34,171 nt of DNA from Oehlia diaphana (lineage: Eukaryota; Glomeromycota; Glomeromycetes; Glomerales; Glomeraceae): NCBI GenBank assembly GCA_003833135.1, contig QZLH01000285.1:8896-43066 (forward strand). Reading direction: 5' to 3'. Below are positions 1-15,959 of this stretch, piece after piece. A model generated the notes under the pieces. It was not told where the DNA came from. It made no database searches and saw nothing but the letters and a program-made list of their open reading frames with translations. Numbering within the stretch: position 1 is the stretch's first letter; every line of letters begins with the position of its first letter. A program made the position numbers and the translations under genes.

Positions 1-357
1 CAGGGACAATGATTTTATGATGTGCTCAAACATAAATTATGTATGTGCTAAAATTAAAATATGTGATTTAATTTTTTTCAAAAATTCTCACATTATGTGA
101 TATTATTTGGTGAAATATGTATATTATTTGTAAAAAATTGCTTTATCCACCATTAAAATGCGAATTTATTTTTAATAACAAGGAACATAACATTACATGA
201 TGATGATTAGAACCTTTGGAATTTTACTGAAAACTTTGGAAAAAACTTGTATTTTACTGCGGATTATGCGTTTCAATATAAAAAGGATTAAATGTATTTA
301 TCACATAATTATTCGTTTTACGTGATATTATGCAATCACATAAAATCATCGTCCCTG
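1..357. mobile_element. MITE-like element with terminal inverted repeats
   Basis: The first 19 bases (cagggacaatgattttatg) recur as their reverse complement at 339-357 with one mismatch. This gives a terminal inverted repeat of about 19 bp around a 320 bp AT-rich core with no open frame. Short cacataat/atgtgat words occur repeatedly inside both ends, as in subterminal repeats of non-autonomous DNA transposons. The left end coincides with the window edge, so the true boundary and target duplication cannot be seen. The superfamily is unknown. Confidence 0.7.
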
Positions 358-691
358 GACTGACCACCCCAACGTGACGTTAACCAATATAAATACCAAA
401 TGCAGATCATGCTCAAATAAGCTATCGACTATTGATATCAAGATTGTACGATTGTGAAAATAAACCGTGCTATAATACTGAAGTAATTTCGAGCAAAATT
501 GTTTATCATAATCTGGGAAGTACATTTATATTATAAATCAGTTCACAATCTAATAATGTATAAATTTAACGTGAAATTTTTTTTAATCATACAAATTTAT
601 TATGTGATTAAAATACATAATAAAGATATACATTTAGTACATTATTTAAAAGTAAAATTTTCAAATTTATTGATACATTATAAATTATAAA
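358..691. other. Gene-free AT-rich spacer
   Basis: This lies between the MITE-like element and the 3' end of the minus-strand kinase. Around 372-400 there is a TGACGT word followed closely by CCAAT and a TATAAATA run, which resembles a promoter, but no credible plus-strand gene follows. The one open frame here (499-690) has no ATG and is low-complexity. I see nothing else. Confidence 0.5.
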
Positions 692-2950
692 TTATAAATG
701 ATGACGAAAAATATTTAGGTTTTGTTCTAATTCATTTATTCTATTTTCTTTACTCTGTAACTTTTGGATTAATTTAATTTTGATTTGTTCTTCATTAATT
801 AATTTTTGTTCTAATTGAGCAATTTCTTTTTCCAATTGAGTAATTTTTTCCAATTTGGCTTTCAATTTAGTAAAAAAGTTGTGATTTTGCGATAGACCTA
901 CAATCATATTACTCATATTAATTTTATCTCGTGCTAACTGCCCATAATTAATTTGGAATTGACTTAATTCATTTTCTAATCGCTCTTTTTGTTTAATTAA
1001 ACTTACTTGCTGAGATTTTAATTTTTGAATATAAACTTCTGTTTGGGCTAATTTATCGTGTAAATTCTTTCTTTTTTGTTTTAACTGATTGATTAGAATT
1101 TTAACTTGCTGATTAATCAGTTCGTTTTGTTTCAACACTTTATTTAGATTGTAAGCTAAAGCTCGCTTTTCATTTTGTGAACGAGTAATTTGAGCCTGTA
1201 AAGTATTTTCTTCTTCTTCTGCAAGTCCTCTATTTTGTACAACTGAGGTAAGCTTTAGATTTTGATAATCTTGTTCAAATTGAGAATTTCTTTGTTGTAA
1301 ATTAACTAATTCACTTTCTTTTAGCTGTTTTCTAATTTCAATTTGAGATCTTTCAGAATAAGTTTTGGCAATCATTATTAACTTAAGATTTTCATTTTTT
1401 ATTTGCTTACAAATAATTTGGGATTGACTTAATTCATTTTCTAATAGCTTTTTTTGTTTAATTATAGTTTCTTGCTGAGATTTTAATTCATAAATATAAG
1501 ATTCTGTTTGGGCTAATTGATCTTTCAAATTATTTTTTTCTTGATTTAATTGACTAATTTTAATTTGAGCTTGCTGATTAATCAGTTCATTTTGTTTTAA
1601 CTGATCAGTTAAATTGCTAGCTGAAGTTTGCCCCTCATTAGTAAATTCTATTACTTGTACAACTGACGAAGTGTTATCATCTTATTGATTAAAAAATGTG
1701 TAAAATATTATTAATAAAAATCATTATTATTAATATAATTAATATATTAAACCTACCGGAAAGAATAATCAATTCATCATGTTCATTAATACTGGGTATC
1801 TTAGCAGTATTTCTAATATTAGGTTGTGATGGTTCGGAATATTCCACAGTATTTATTGATAATTGACTTAAAATTTCATGTACTTTTTCAATATCGGGTC
1901 TTGATTCTGGTTTACTATCCCAACAGTTTTGATAAAGCTCTTGATATTTTGGAGGTGTACCTTCAATTGGATTTTCTCTATTACCATCTTTAATGTGATC
2001 TCTAAGTAAATTCCGTGGACAGTCAGAAAAAGGAGGTTTCTTACTTGAATTTCCCATAATAAAACACCTAAACTATAAATATCGGATTTCTTATCTTTTT
2101 TATACCTAATATTCTTAAAACATTGTGGTTCAATATATGCAACTACCCCAAGGTCATTATGCTTTGTATGAGTTGTAGCTTCCGCTAGCTTTTTAGATAA
2201 TCCAAGGTCTGCAATCAATAAATTTTTATCATTCACTAATATATTTTTTGAGTGCTACAAAATGATTGAACAATATTTATTAAAATTATCATCGAAATCA
2301 TAAACAAAATATTATAAAATAATATTCCTTTACCAAGTCTCTATGAATTATTCCTTTGGAATGTAAAAATTTCAATCCACTAGTAATATCCAATGCCATT
2401 TGAATTTTATCTTTCCATTTCAAAGAAATAGAATTTTCTTTCAAATCATTTAAATATTTTCTTAAATTTCCTCCATTGGCATATTCCAACACTAAAATAT
2501 AATTCTCAGAATCTATTAATTTAAATATAATTAGCTAGATTGAACTGTATAATTAAAATAAAAATTTTTTTAACATAAACCTTTTGTTATTCCCAGACAG
2601 CGATTGATTTTTGGATGATAATCAACCTCGCGAAGGAGTTTTAACTAAATGGTAAACCAAAAATTAATTATTTATATGTGCATTATCAAGCTAATATACT
2701 GTACAACAAACATAAAAAGAACAATTTCTACCTCCTTGATAAGCTCTTTATTAACCTCATAAAGTTCATCTGAATTTTTATTAATTATAATTTTTAGTGC
2801 GACCAATCCTGTATTTTCTAAATTTGCTTTAATCACATTACCGAAACTTCCACTACCAATTTTGCCAATTTTTTTAAATTCATCATATTCAAAATAACGA
2901 ATATACCCATTCCTTATCTTTTCCTCAATCCATCCTTTTACTGAAGTCAT
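692..2950 (-). CDS. TKL-type protein kinase with C-terminal coiled coil, one frameshift
   Basis: Five exons read on the minus strand: 2732-2950, 2581-2644, 2334-2512, 1757-2254 and 692-1680, joined by GT-AG introns in phase. The kinase domain has a glycine loop GSGSFG (residues 32-37), the beta3 lysine in VALK (K53), HRDLHSKN (catalytic D153), DLG in place of DFG (D170) and a C-lobe with KPPFSD and CWDSKPESRPD. After LLWEI (about residue 223, near 2047-2050) the C-lobe continues one base out of frame; a single missing A on the plus strand explains it. The last exon adds about 330 residues of Q/K/E-rich coiled coil with two copies of a segment such as KLAQTEVYIQKLKSQQ. The fold class and phosphotransfer role are clear; substrate and pathway are unknown. 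The gene is either a young pseudogene or carries an assembly indel in a short homopolymer. Confidence 0.8.
949..1602 (-). repeat. Duplicated segment inside the kinase's coiled coil
   Basis: Two protein segments of about 60 residues are near copies, offset by about 155 residues (about 465 bp). One runs through LKQNELINQQAQIKISQ, KDQLAQTESYIYELKSQQ and LLENELSQSQI. The other runs through LKQNELINQQVKILINQ, DKLAQTEVYIQKLKSQQ and RLENELSQFQI. This shows that the coil grew by internal duplication. The heptad pattern is preserved in both copies. Confidence 0.75.
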
Positions 2951-5106
2951 TTTATAATTTAAGCTACAAGAGAGAAATATTTATTATTTCTTTGTTAATT
3001 TTTTTTTTCAACGTTATAAATTTTATTTCACCATACAAAGAATTCCATAATTATGCATATTGCCGATCCATTTCATTCTTCCTATGTATAAATAACGGTT
3101 AAACCCCTAGTTTCATAACAATATTTTATCTCGCTTATATAAGAATATTCGTAAATTTCATCCCCGAGCACAATAATTCTACATTTATAATTAAGAAAAT
3201 ATGATTGATATATATAATAATAGAGATTTGAGTGGGCATTTATTTTTTATTATTGAAAAAGTACTAGAGAAAAAGCGTATAAAAAAAATAAAATATTATT
3301 AATAAATCATTTATAATTATTATTATTTATTATATACTGTTCATATATAATTTTTTCGTGTTTCATTTTCAATTTTATTTGTTTCCTTTATTAGGGGAAA
3401 AAAAAAAATTCTTTCAATTTCTTTTTTATTTATATTTTTATCAAAAGTGATAATGGTGCAACAAATAATGAGAAAAATACACAAAATTCAAACGTGATAC
3501 TGCCAAATCAATTTAATGTTAATGATAAGAAAAATAAAAAAGAAAATCTCAAAAAACAGATTTATCAATTGAATTGAGGTCATTTATTTTTTTATCAAAA
3601 AAAGTGATTTGCAGATAAAACATATCTCAATTATTTATAAGCGCCCAAAATTTAAGTTAAAGGAAATCTACAAAAAGAAACCAACAGAACATTAGAACAT
3701 TAGTAAGCATTTCTGAAGAATTACGTAAGTTATACTCAATAATGAAACTTGCCAACTCAGTTGAAAAATAAAATCTGAAGGATCCCATAAAAAAATAATC
3801 TTTTTATTAAAAAAAAAAATTGTAAGCTTCACTCATTCTAAATATTCAATGCCAAAATTGAAGCCATAGGGAGTCTACAAGAAGAAAGTAAATACCTTCC
3901 ATCTTGAAAGTCCAAAAGAGAAGAAAAGGAACAGTTTGAGCAAATGAAAAAAAAAATGAAAATAAAATTTAACATATCCAATTTCCTTAGAATTCAGAAT
4001 AGTGTATTAGCATTAAATAAAATAATTAAAAAAAATCTAGCTAAAACCTGTAAAAAAATTGGTTGAGTATTGCTAACAGCTGGTGATTGTCACCTTACTA
4101 GAATTAGGGTAGAATTTTGAAAAAAGATTTTTCGCTTGTTTATAGAAAAGAAGGAAAAAAAAATTTATTATTTAATCAACCAAGGATGATAATGACGTGA
4201 CAAATATTTGCATCTATACTTTTTTTTAAATCACAAAGTACCAAATGTGCCTGCTTTAGACAAATTGAAAAAAAAGTGGTTGAATAAAGTAAAAATAAAA
4301 TATAAAAAAAAATCAAGAAATTATTCTAGTTTATTTATTATATATCAATCAATAATCATTTTTTTTATTTATCAATAATTATTGTATTATGATTTGTTCT
4401 TTTATTAAGAAATGATTTTTGGATTAATCAACTTACATTTTTTTCCATTTTTTTAATTAAAAAATGGTGAATATATAAATTTTTTTTTTTTTATTGTTAA
4501 TATCTATAATTAATAATAACCTTTTTACGACCATAATAAAGTTCTTATTATTAATATCAATGTGAAATATTTATATGCATCTTTGGACGATAAATTTTTG
4601 AAGATGTCATTTATTCATCGCGTGCTTCTTTTTGTCACCCGCGTCACACGGTCACACTCCTCTTTTTCTATTTTTCACGCCCCACTTTAAATGTCACATG
4701 TATTAATTTTGGCTGGAAATTTATTCCTCATTTTTTTAATTATTGCACATTTCAATTATATAATAAAAAATTTTTGTTACAAACCTTACATTAAAAGATA
4801 AATATTATCTGGTGTAATAAATTTGGCGTTTAGAAAAAGTTTCGTAAAAAGTACAAAAAGAACAGTACCACACGATAAGACATTAAGACATTGAGTTGTT
4901 CCTTTTATAGTATCTTTAGTTTTAGGTTTACGCCCCAGCCAAAGATTCTGAGCAAGGTCGTCGTCCCTGCCAACGTTGTAAAAGTAAAAGTGACGATTTT
5001 ATATGGTATTTTTTATTTTTTATTTTTAACTTTATTAATATTATAATAATTATATTTAACAACCTATTATAATATAGACGTATACATCTGTTAATAAAGC
5101 ATCTAT
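2951..5106. other. Gene-free AT-rich region with possible decayed coding traces
   Basis: No open frame of useful length on either strand. Homopolymer A and T tracts dominate. Around 3650-3960 some broken plus-strand reading (GNLQKETNRTLEH, ISEELRKLYSIMKLANSVEK, GSLQEESKYLPS) looks like remnants of a charged helical protein, but stops are frequent and no family is recognisable. A relatively GC-rich patch lies at 4610-4700. The 5' flank of the minus-strand kinase is at the left end. Confidence 0.5.
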
Positions 5107-6479
5107 CTAAAAATAATAAGAAGGTCTAAAAGTAACTAAACTATTATATTTCCATAAATCTTCTACACCAAATTCATACCAAATATTTTTAGCTGCTACA
5201 TCATTATTAAGATAATGCCCCATCCATCTTTGTAAAACGTCTGAAATAAAAATATTTTTCTTTTTCCCATCATGACCCTATCTGCTCATTATAACACAAA
5301 AGAGGCATTGGCCAAACTAGGCAACGAAGATTTATATAGTTTACTTGCTTTTTTCATTTGCTTCGTAATACCATGCCTTATTTCCCATTCGTTAAATCTT
5401 TTGTATCGCTCGCTCCACATGAATTTTCTGATCATATCATGTATATCCTCTACGAAACTTGCTATATTATCTTTGAAAACTTTATCTTCTATTTCCAAGA
5501 ACAACCTTTCATTAACAATTCCTTTGATTGCTTCATGAAAAATTCTGCCATTAAAAACTACTTTCGACTTTTCATTCAAAATATGTAATAAACTTGCATG
5601 ATAATTATAATGAATTCTAAAATCTATTTCATCTAGCTTGTTTTTTAAATTTTCAAAAGCTGCATTAATTATTTGAATTATTGATGTCTCTGCTTGATCA
5701 CATATCCAAATATTTGTCCATGTTTCAGTTGTATAATTACAGCGTATACATCTCCCACTTTCATATAACTCTGGATTACGTTTATTCAATAAAGTAGCCA
5801 CTGGTAAAATTTCCAAAAAATTTTTAACATTATAAGCATTATCAAAGTTATTCTTATCTGTATTTTCATCATTAAAGGCTTTCATAATAATTCTAATCGA
5901 ACGGCGCCAATCAACCTTCTCCATTGAATTATTAAGCCTATAATATTTACACATGTCTAAAGATAACATTTCTGCCTTATACCTCCATTGATTATATAAT
6001 TTATAAAATTCTCTTGGCGCGTCTTTAATTAATTCTTTTTTCCAATATAAATTATATTCCCAATCTATCTTCTGATTCAACTTAATTATAATCAAATTTT
6101 TATCCTCTTTCTCCATCAAAGCACTTTTACTCAAATTATCAGCCCAATCATTCCCCAAATTACCCGAATGACTTTTAACTTTATAAAAAACCAAATCCTA
6201 TTCAAATTTTTTTAATCAAAAACTTTAACCACCTCCATAATCCCACACTTTTAACGTTCCAAATTCTCCGAGTTGACCACATATTATTAATTTATGCCAT
6301 AGATCTAATACTACCTGGCTATCTGTATAAACATTCACCTTTGCCCTCTTCTTAATTACTAATAAACCCATAATTATCGCTATTAGTTCCAATTCCCATA
6401 CTTCATATTTACCTTCAATTTTAAAATTACCTTTTCCAATTATGTTATCATTATACATAATCACCCATCCAAATAAATA
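5107..6479 (-). pseudogene. Decayed LINE-type RNase H with C-terminal tail
   Basis: Minus-strand pieces read as one broken protein. The first (6464-6225) holds WELELIA (second catalytic acid) and VYTDSQ (third). The second (6194-5289) starts in KVKSHSGNLGNDWADNLSK, the conserved His and final Asp of an RNase H, and continues about 270 residues through a knuckle-like stretch CIRCNYTTETWTNIWIC, where the usual His is Asn. A third frame (about 5251-5107) continues the tail with DVLQRWMGHYLNNDVAAKN and ends RPSYYF. A stop lies just before the expected first catalytic Asp, and at least two frame breaks separate the pieces. No reverse transcriptase is left. The arrangement matches the 3' end of non-LTR retrotransposon proteins; assignment to a particular LINE clade is not possible here. 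Confidence 0.75.
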
Positions 6480-7440
6480 GGGTAGTTATTTTAGTTATTT
6501 AAGTCTCCATTTAATATCATTCATCTTTAATTCCATATTATTATCTTTATACCTATTTCATCAATTTTGATTCGACACCGCTCATTTTTTGACTTCATAT
6601 TTAACATTCTCCAGTTATTGATTTAAATTTTTTGAAATCACTTTTGAATTCATTAAGATTAGTTGAAATAATATAACTTTTCATTTTTTACTTCCATATG
6701 ATTGAAACGAACTTTTTTTAATAATCAAATAGGATAACGACACGTTTTACATAAAATAAGCTCGGTCAAGAGATGAGATATACCATTATCAAATAAAAAT
6801 TCTTGAAATTATTATGTTATTCATGTATTGATTATAAATTGAAAAAATTGAGAAAAGAATCTGAAAAAAAAACACGTTATATGCGTTATATGTATATTTT
6901 ATACTGTTTGTGTGTGAGTCATTGTAACTTTCAATGGCGTACATTCAAATCATTTATAACTGTTCATCTAGATCTAAACATTGTTGAAAGATATTAAAAC
7001 ATTTACTTTCTCACGATACATTATGATTAAAAGTTTACCGCCAAAATAATATCTGGAACAATTAACAATGATCTCCCATGGTTAAAAGAATGGAAACACG
7101 CATGAAATAAAATACACGTGAAAATACAAGAGTTATAAACTATTAGCCCAGGAAACAAAATATATGATAATGTTTTTTATTAATGCTGTCTAAGAGTTAT
7201 TAATAAAATAATAATTTATTTTTGATTATATATAAAAAATGCGTGTTAAAATAAGTAAACATTTTCATTAATTTTAATAAGTTTGTCGAGTAAATGAAAA
7301 CCGCGAACAAGCAACCCACTCACGTGTAAATGTTCACCTTTAAAATGTTCATACTTTTTTAAAATTGAGAAAAATACCTAATTTTGTGATACAAATAAGG
7401 GACAAATAAATTACAATGCAAAGGTATTTACAGAAATGTT
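6480..7440. other. Gene-free AT-rich spacer
   Basis: This separates the 5' side of the RNase H remnant from the 3' end of the peptidase gene. The only open frame (6803-6997, plus) is 64 codons of unremarkable composition with no homologous look and no splice context. No RNA gene or repeat was recognised. Confidence 0.5.
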
Positions 7441-10400
7441 TTAATTTTCAATTTTTCCTCCAGTTCCAAAACTCTGCCAAAGGTATTCCGTAAGTAGATA
7501 ATAAAGCTACAAAAACCAATTAAATTACAAATATTAATATATATCAATCAAAATAGTAAAAATAGTAAAAGATGAAAATTCGTACTTCTCTATTAGCATT
7601 GTGTAAATCAATATTATGATTACTATCGGTATAGAATTGTACACGATAATTATGGACCGAAGCAAGTGTTAATCTATCAATTAAATTAGCAGTATTTTGG
7701 AAGTGAACTATAAAATATATACGTATATATTAATATTTTAAGTGTAAAGACCAAAAAAATTTTTATGATAAGAAAATATTCATTATACTTAACCATTGTC
7801 TATTTTAAAAATTTTAAATTGATAAAAACGAAAAAGATTGTTAATATTAATAAAACGAATGACGTGTTGATCAACAATTCAATCACATTGTATAAAAAAA
7901 TTCATTCTTTACCATCACCAGTTCCATGCACGAGCAAAAATTTGGCATTTTCGAAACCTGTCATATTAGTAATAGCACTATGTTCATAGCCATTTGGATT
8001 TTGTGCCGGTGTCTTCATATAACGTTCAGTATAAATGGAATCATAGTATCTATAAGAAACAAAAATAAGTATGTATTACACAAAAATTATAATTTTTAAA
8101 ATTTTCGATTTTTACCTCCAATCGGTAACGGGTGCAACGGCCATTCCAACTTGAAAGACTCTAGAATCTAATTCAATAACTTTTGTAGTTAAAAACCCTC
8201 CATATGACCAGCCCCAAACTGCCATTTTATTTGAATCAACATAAGGTAATTTTGACCAATAACGTCCAGCATTAACGACATCCTTTGATTCAAAATCACC
8301 TATATGTTTCCTAACACCACATCTAAATTTTCTTCCCTTAAACCCTGTACCGCGTGTATCTACTATTACTGTGATATATTTTAATCGTTCTGATGAAGCT
8401 AAAAACACATGCCAATCAATTTTGAATCTTGTTTGAACGAGCTGGGAATTTGGACCTCCATAAACATTGAATAATACTGGGTATTTTGTTTTTCCGCTTT
8501 CATCCATTCCAGGTGGTCTTATTTCGACAACATTGAGAACTAATTTGGCAAAATACATAAGTCAATATTATTACGCCATATAAACTAATACTTAAAATAA
8601 AACTTACTGTTTCCGTCACTTTCAATCGTTAGATGTCTTTTTGTGGGAGTTTCGAGGGATCCCATAAGTTTTCTGAGGCCATCATTCTCATGTAAAACCA
8701 ATGCAAAATCTAAACATATAATCACGATTAACCGCAAAATTTTTAAAAAAAATTATTATTATTATTTTTATTGAACTTACTAGGGTCTCCAATTTTCAAT
8801 ACTTTTTGCCAGGGAATATCAGGACCTTCATAATTTAAATTATAATATTGTGCACCTGGTGAAAAACTAACCGAATAAAATCCTTCATTATTGATATCTG
8901 TTAATGCTGTTCTATTTTTCCCATTAAAATCTACGGAATATAGATGTCTTTCTATAGAAGACTTTTCCGTGCTGATATAATATCTGAAAAATAAAAGAAA
9001 AAGTTAGAACGATAAAATCTTAAATTACTCTTTTTTCAAGCCCTTTAAAAATCATGCAAGGCTCTAATTCTTATTCTTACATCAATTCTCGTTCATAATC
9101 AACTGCTTGTATTTTACCATCAACCTCCCATTCTCCACTAGTAAGAAACTTAGGCGTATTTGAATCAACAGGTGAAAATAGGGCGAGATGATCATATCCG
9201 TTATTAACCACAATATCAACATAACCATCCTGTTCGAGACTACCCGATTTTTTCACGTAAACCATACTCCTATTCTACATAATTAAAAGTATTATAATAT
9301 AAACTTGTCCTATAATATGAATGCCAAGAAAAATTTCATAATACATTGAAAATAAATAACAAATAAACTTACTATTTCATACCATCCACCATCCATTTTA
9401 TCAGCATTTTCTTCGCGTACAGTTTTTCCTTTACGGGTATTTACATTAACAAGAACTATCCTTGAGATGTCTTGAACGCGATTCATGACTCTTACTAAAA
9501 CAGTATCGTCCCCAGCCCACATAACTTCTGTTATTATTCTTTCATCGTCTGAAAAATCGTCTTCAAAAGTAATGGCGCCAAATTGTGAGGCTAATGGAGT
9601 TTCCAAATCATAGACATGAAAAGTTGCGATCGGGTTTGGATACCCAGGTTTAGGATATCTCATGACAACCTCCTTAGGATAGGGTGTAGCATTAAAATGA
9701 GTCAGATAAATGGGGAATTCGTACTCGGGAACTTCTGATTCATTTAATCGAAGATAACCAAGTCGTTTTCCTCCATTAGACCACCAAATTGCATTATCTG
9801 TCTTAAGAACCTCCTCTATAATACGGACATTTAAAGATTACTTAATTTTTATACTCAATAAATATATTAATTGAATTCGAAAATAAATACCTTCATAAAT
9901 CCAATCTGGCATACCATTAAAAACGACAGCTGAACCATCAAATGTAAGACGTCTTTCATCTACTAAATTTACTGATACATACAAGTCATTGTCTTTGATA
10001 AAGGCCTATAGAATAATCAGAATTTAAGTAATCTTACAATAAGATAAACGTGAATGATTTACAAATATAACCATACCACAGTGTGACCAACAGGACTCCA
10101 TTGAGCATGCGCTATTACCGCTTGATGATCTTTGTCAATGGGTTTTGTAAGAGGGAAAGTTGAACGCGATGTTATGTTGAATATCCAATAATTTGAAAAG
10201 TGTGAAAATCTCCATTGCTTAAAGAGGAGAATGTATATTAATTAATGTGACATCATTTTCTGCCATAATAATAAGAATTTTTTTTTCATATTCAATACCT
10301 TCGTTCTGTTAGTAGTAAGCAAAACATATTCTGAATCAGGCGATACAACAAAATCATTATAATGAAGATGTCTACCATTTGGCTAAAAAATGTGACAATA

Positions 10401-11159
10401 TAGTTAAGTACTCTCATCTGACAATTAATTAAAGTGTATATATCTAAATACTAACATCGACAAGATCCTTCCCGTTGACCAAAATCTTCTTTTTATCATC
10501 TGCGACATACTTGACTATTATACTATCATCATGATCTCGATATATGAAAGCACCATCAACATCTAAAAAAATTGATTCAATTGTAAACATACATATGTTT
10601 TTAAATTGAATAATTAAAATTCTGAATTGAACCAACATACCATCACCCGTCTTAATCCATTCCAACTTCTGATATTCAGGAATAAAACTACCGTTATATA
10701 AATCATCAAACTGTATTCGGCTAGCAAGGCTACCAGTTTCAGACATATGGCCTGTCCTATAAAATCCATAAATTATGGCCGAGGCAACCCAGGCGAATAC
10801 AAATATTCCAGCAATACATAAACACGGTAAAATTGATTTATCGATTTTCTACGAGTTGATCAACATAAAATTAGTAAATTAATTCTGGATATAATCATTT
10901 TTTTTTCTTGAGAAAATAAACTCACATCTTGTTTGCCATATTCCATACTGTCTATATTTTCTTCCATGTCAAGTACAGTATCGTCTTCCCCTCTTTCTTT
11001 ATTAAGCATTGTTTCTTGTTCTTCCTCACTATTGTTGTGACCGAATCCATTGTCGCTGTTTGGGGAATCTAGAGGATCCCCAGTCTCATTCACAGAAGAT
11101 AATCGTGGATCATGTTCTGTTTCCTTGGAAGGTAACGATATATATTTCATAAAGCTCAT
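7441..11159 (-). CDS. Dipeptidyl aminopeptidase, type II membrane, S9B family
   Basis: Fifteen exons, minus strand: 10926-11159, 10641-10848, 10456-10562, 10299-10382, 10077-10217, 9891-10005, 9373-9815, 9081-9274, 8781-8983, 8608-8709, 8116-8539, 7913-8049, 7794-7799, 7586-7707, 7441-7506. All junctions are GT-AG and in phase, giving 861 residues, a normal fungal length. An acidic cytosolic tail (1-80) is followed by one membrane helix (about 84-108), so the enzyme is a type II protein with a lumenal beta-propeller and hydrolase domain. The substrate N-terminus clamp WIYEEEV (293-299) and the triad S722 in GWSYGG, D797 in GTGDDNVHF and H830 in DSNHN are present. The family removes X-Pro/X-Ala dipeptides; yeast relatives Ste13 and Dap2 work in the late Golgi and vacuole. 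Which of the two this matches cannot be decided from sequence alone. It is transcribed divergently from the CLC gene. Confidence 0.93.
7794..7799 (-). other. Six-nucleotide microexon of the peptidase gene
   Basis: On the minus strand acaatg is preceded by aatag and followed by gttaag. Joined to the phase-1 exon ending in GTGD and to the exon starting ttcacttcc, it supplies Asp-Asn and yields GTGDDNVHFQN, the form expected around the catalytic aspartate. Direct joining of the flanking exons also stays in frame but gives GTGDVHFQN, lacking two residues. The choice rests on family conservation plus the perfect splice flanks. Confidence 0.75.
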
Positions 11160-11967
11160 CTTTGCTACTTAAGAAATTAAACTTTTCCCTTTATAATATC
11201 CTTCATGAACAGTCAACGTCGTCTTATTCACGAAGAATCGGCTATTACATGTATTAACGGTTGTATTGTAAAAAAGCGACTAAGCCACCACTAAGCCACC
11301 ACTAAGCCAATAATTATAAAATGTTTGTGATTATAAAATTATATAATAAGGGCTTAGTTGTAAATAATTCGAAGAAATTAGTAAGAAAAAAACCTTCGCT
11401 TCTCAAAACTCGAAGACTCGAAGACAACAAATTTTACTTTTACTTTCAAAAGAATTTCTGTTAATTATTTATATTAGCCACAAATGTGATTTATCAATAT
11501 ACCAAAATTGGCAAAATTATAATATAGTAGATACTATAGTACTTTCTGCTGTTACCATTACATTTCTATGAAATTTCTAAATATAGGCATTATATGATTA
11601 AAAGCGCCGATCAATAAACAACTAAGCCAGTATTTATTTAAGCCACATGATTTGGTTTTATCGGCTCGAATTAAGGTAGATTTCATAATTTGTTTAAATC
11701 GTGTTGTAGTTGATAGAACGTCTAACAAAATCAACGGCTCAAAATACGATCATACACTTATCGACCCAAGGTTATTAAATAATCTATTGACATATATTCA
11801 ATTATTTTTTTTTTTGAAAAAACAAAAAAAAATAATTTATTTGATTTTATTACTTAGGGCTCGATATTTAATCTTACGAGGATCCGCTGATCGTGTAACA
11901 TAAAATATGGAATATCGGAATATCGTTTTATTAGCAAGAATTTGCAATTAATAGGTTCATAAAAAAG
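11160..11967. promoter_or_regulatory. Divergent intergenic region between peptidase and CLC genes
   Basis: About 800 bp separate the two start codons, so both promoters must lie here or in upstream UTRs. An 11-bp unit (actaagccacc) is repeated nearly three times at 11279-11309, and ctaagcca words recur near 11620-11650. No open frame here looks like a gene; the 83-codon frame at 11652-11903 is unsupported. No defined TATA or initiator can be assigned with confidence. Confidence 0.4.
11279..11309. repeat. 11-bp tandem repeat upstream of divergent genes
   Basis: The unit actaagccacc occurs twice perfectly and a third time with its end changed (actaagccaat). It lies about 120 bp upstream of the peptidase start codon. 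It may be a binding-site cluster or only a replication-slippage product. Confidence 0.7.

Positions 11968-15959
<3,992 letters not shown>

Noticed and set aside
372..400. TGACGT, CCAAT and TATAAATA close together
   Set aside because: The spacing is implausibly tight for a working promoter and no plus-strand gene follows.
3650..3960. Broken reading with helical, charged peptides
   Set aside because: Too many stops and no recognisable family; composition alone could produce it.
7765..7989. Plus-strand open frame opposite peptidase exons
   Set aside because: Overlaps the antisense of two peptidase exons and an intron; not an independent gene.
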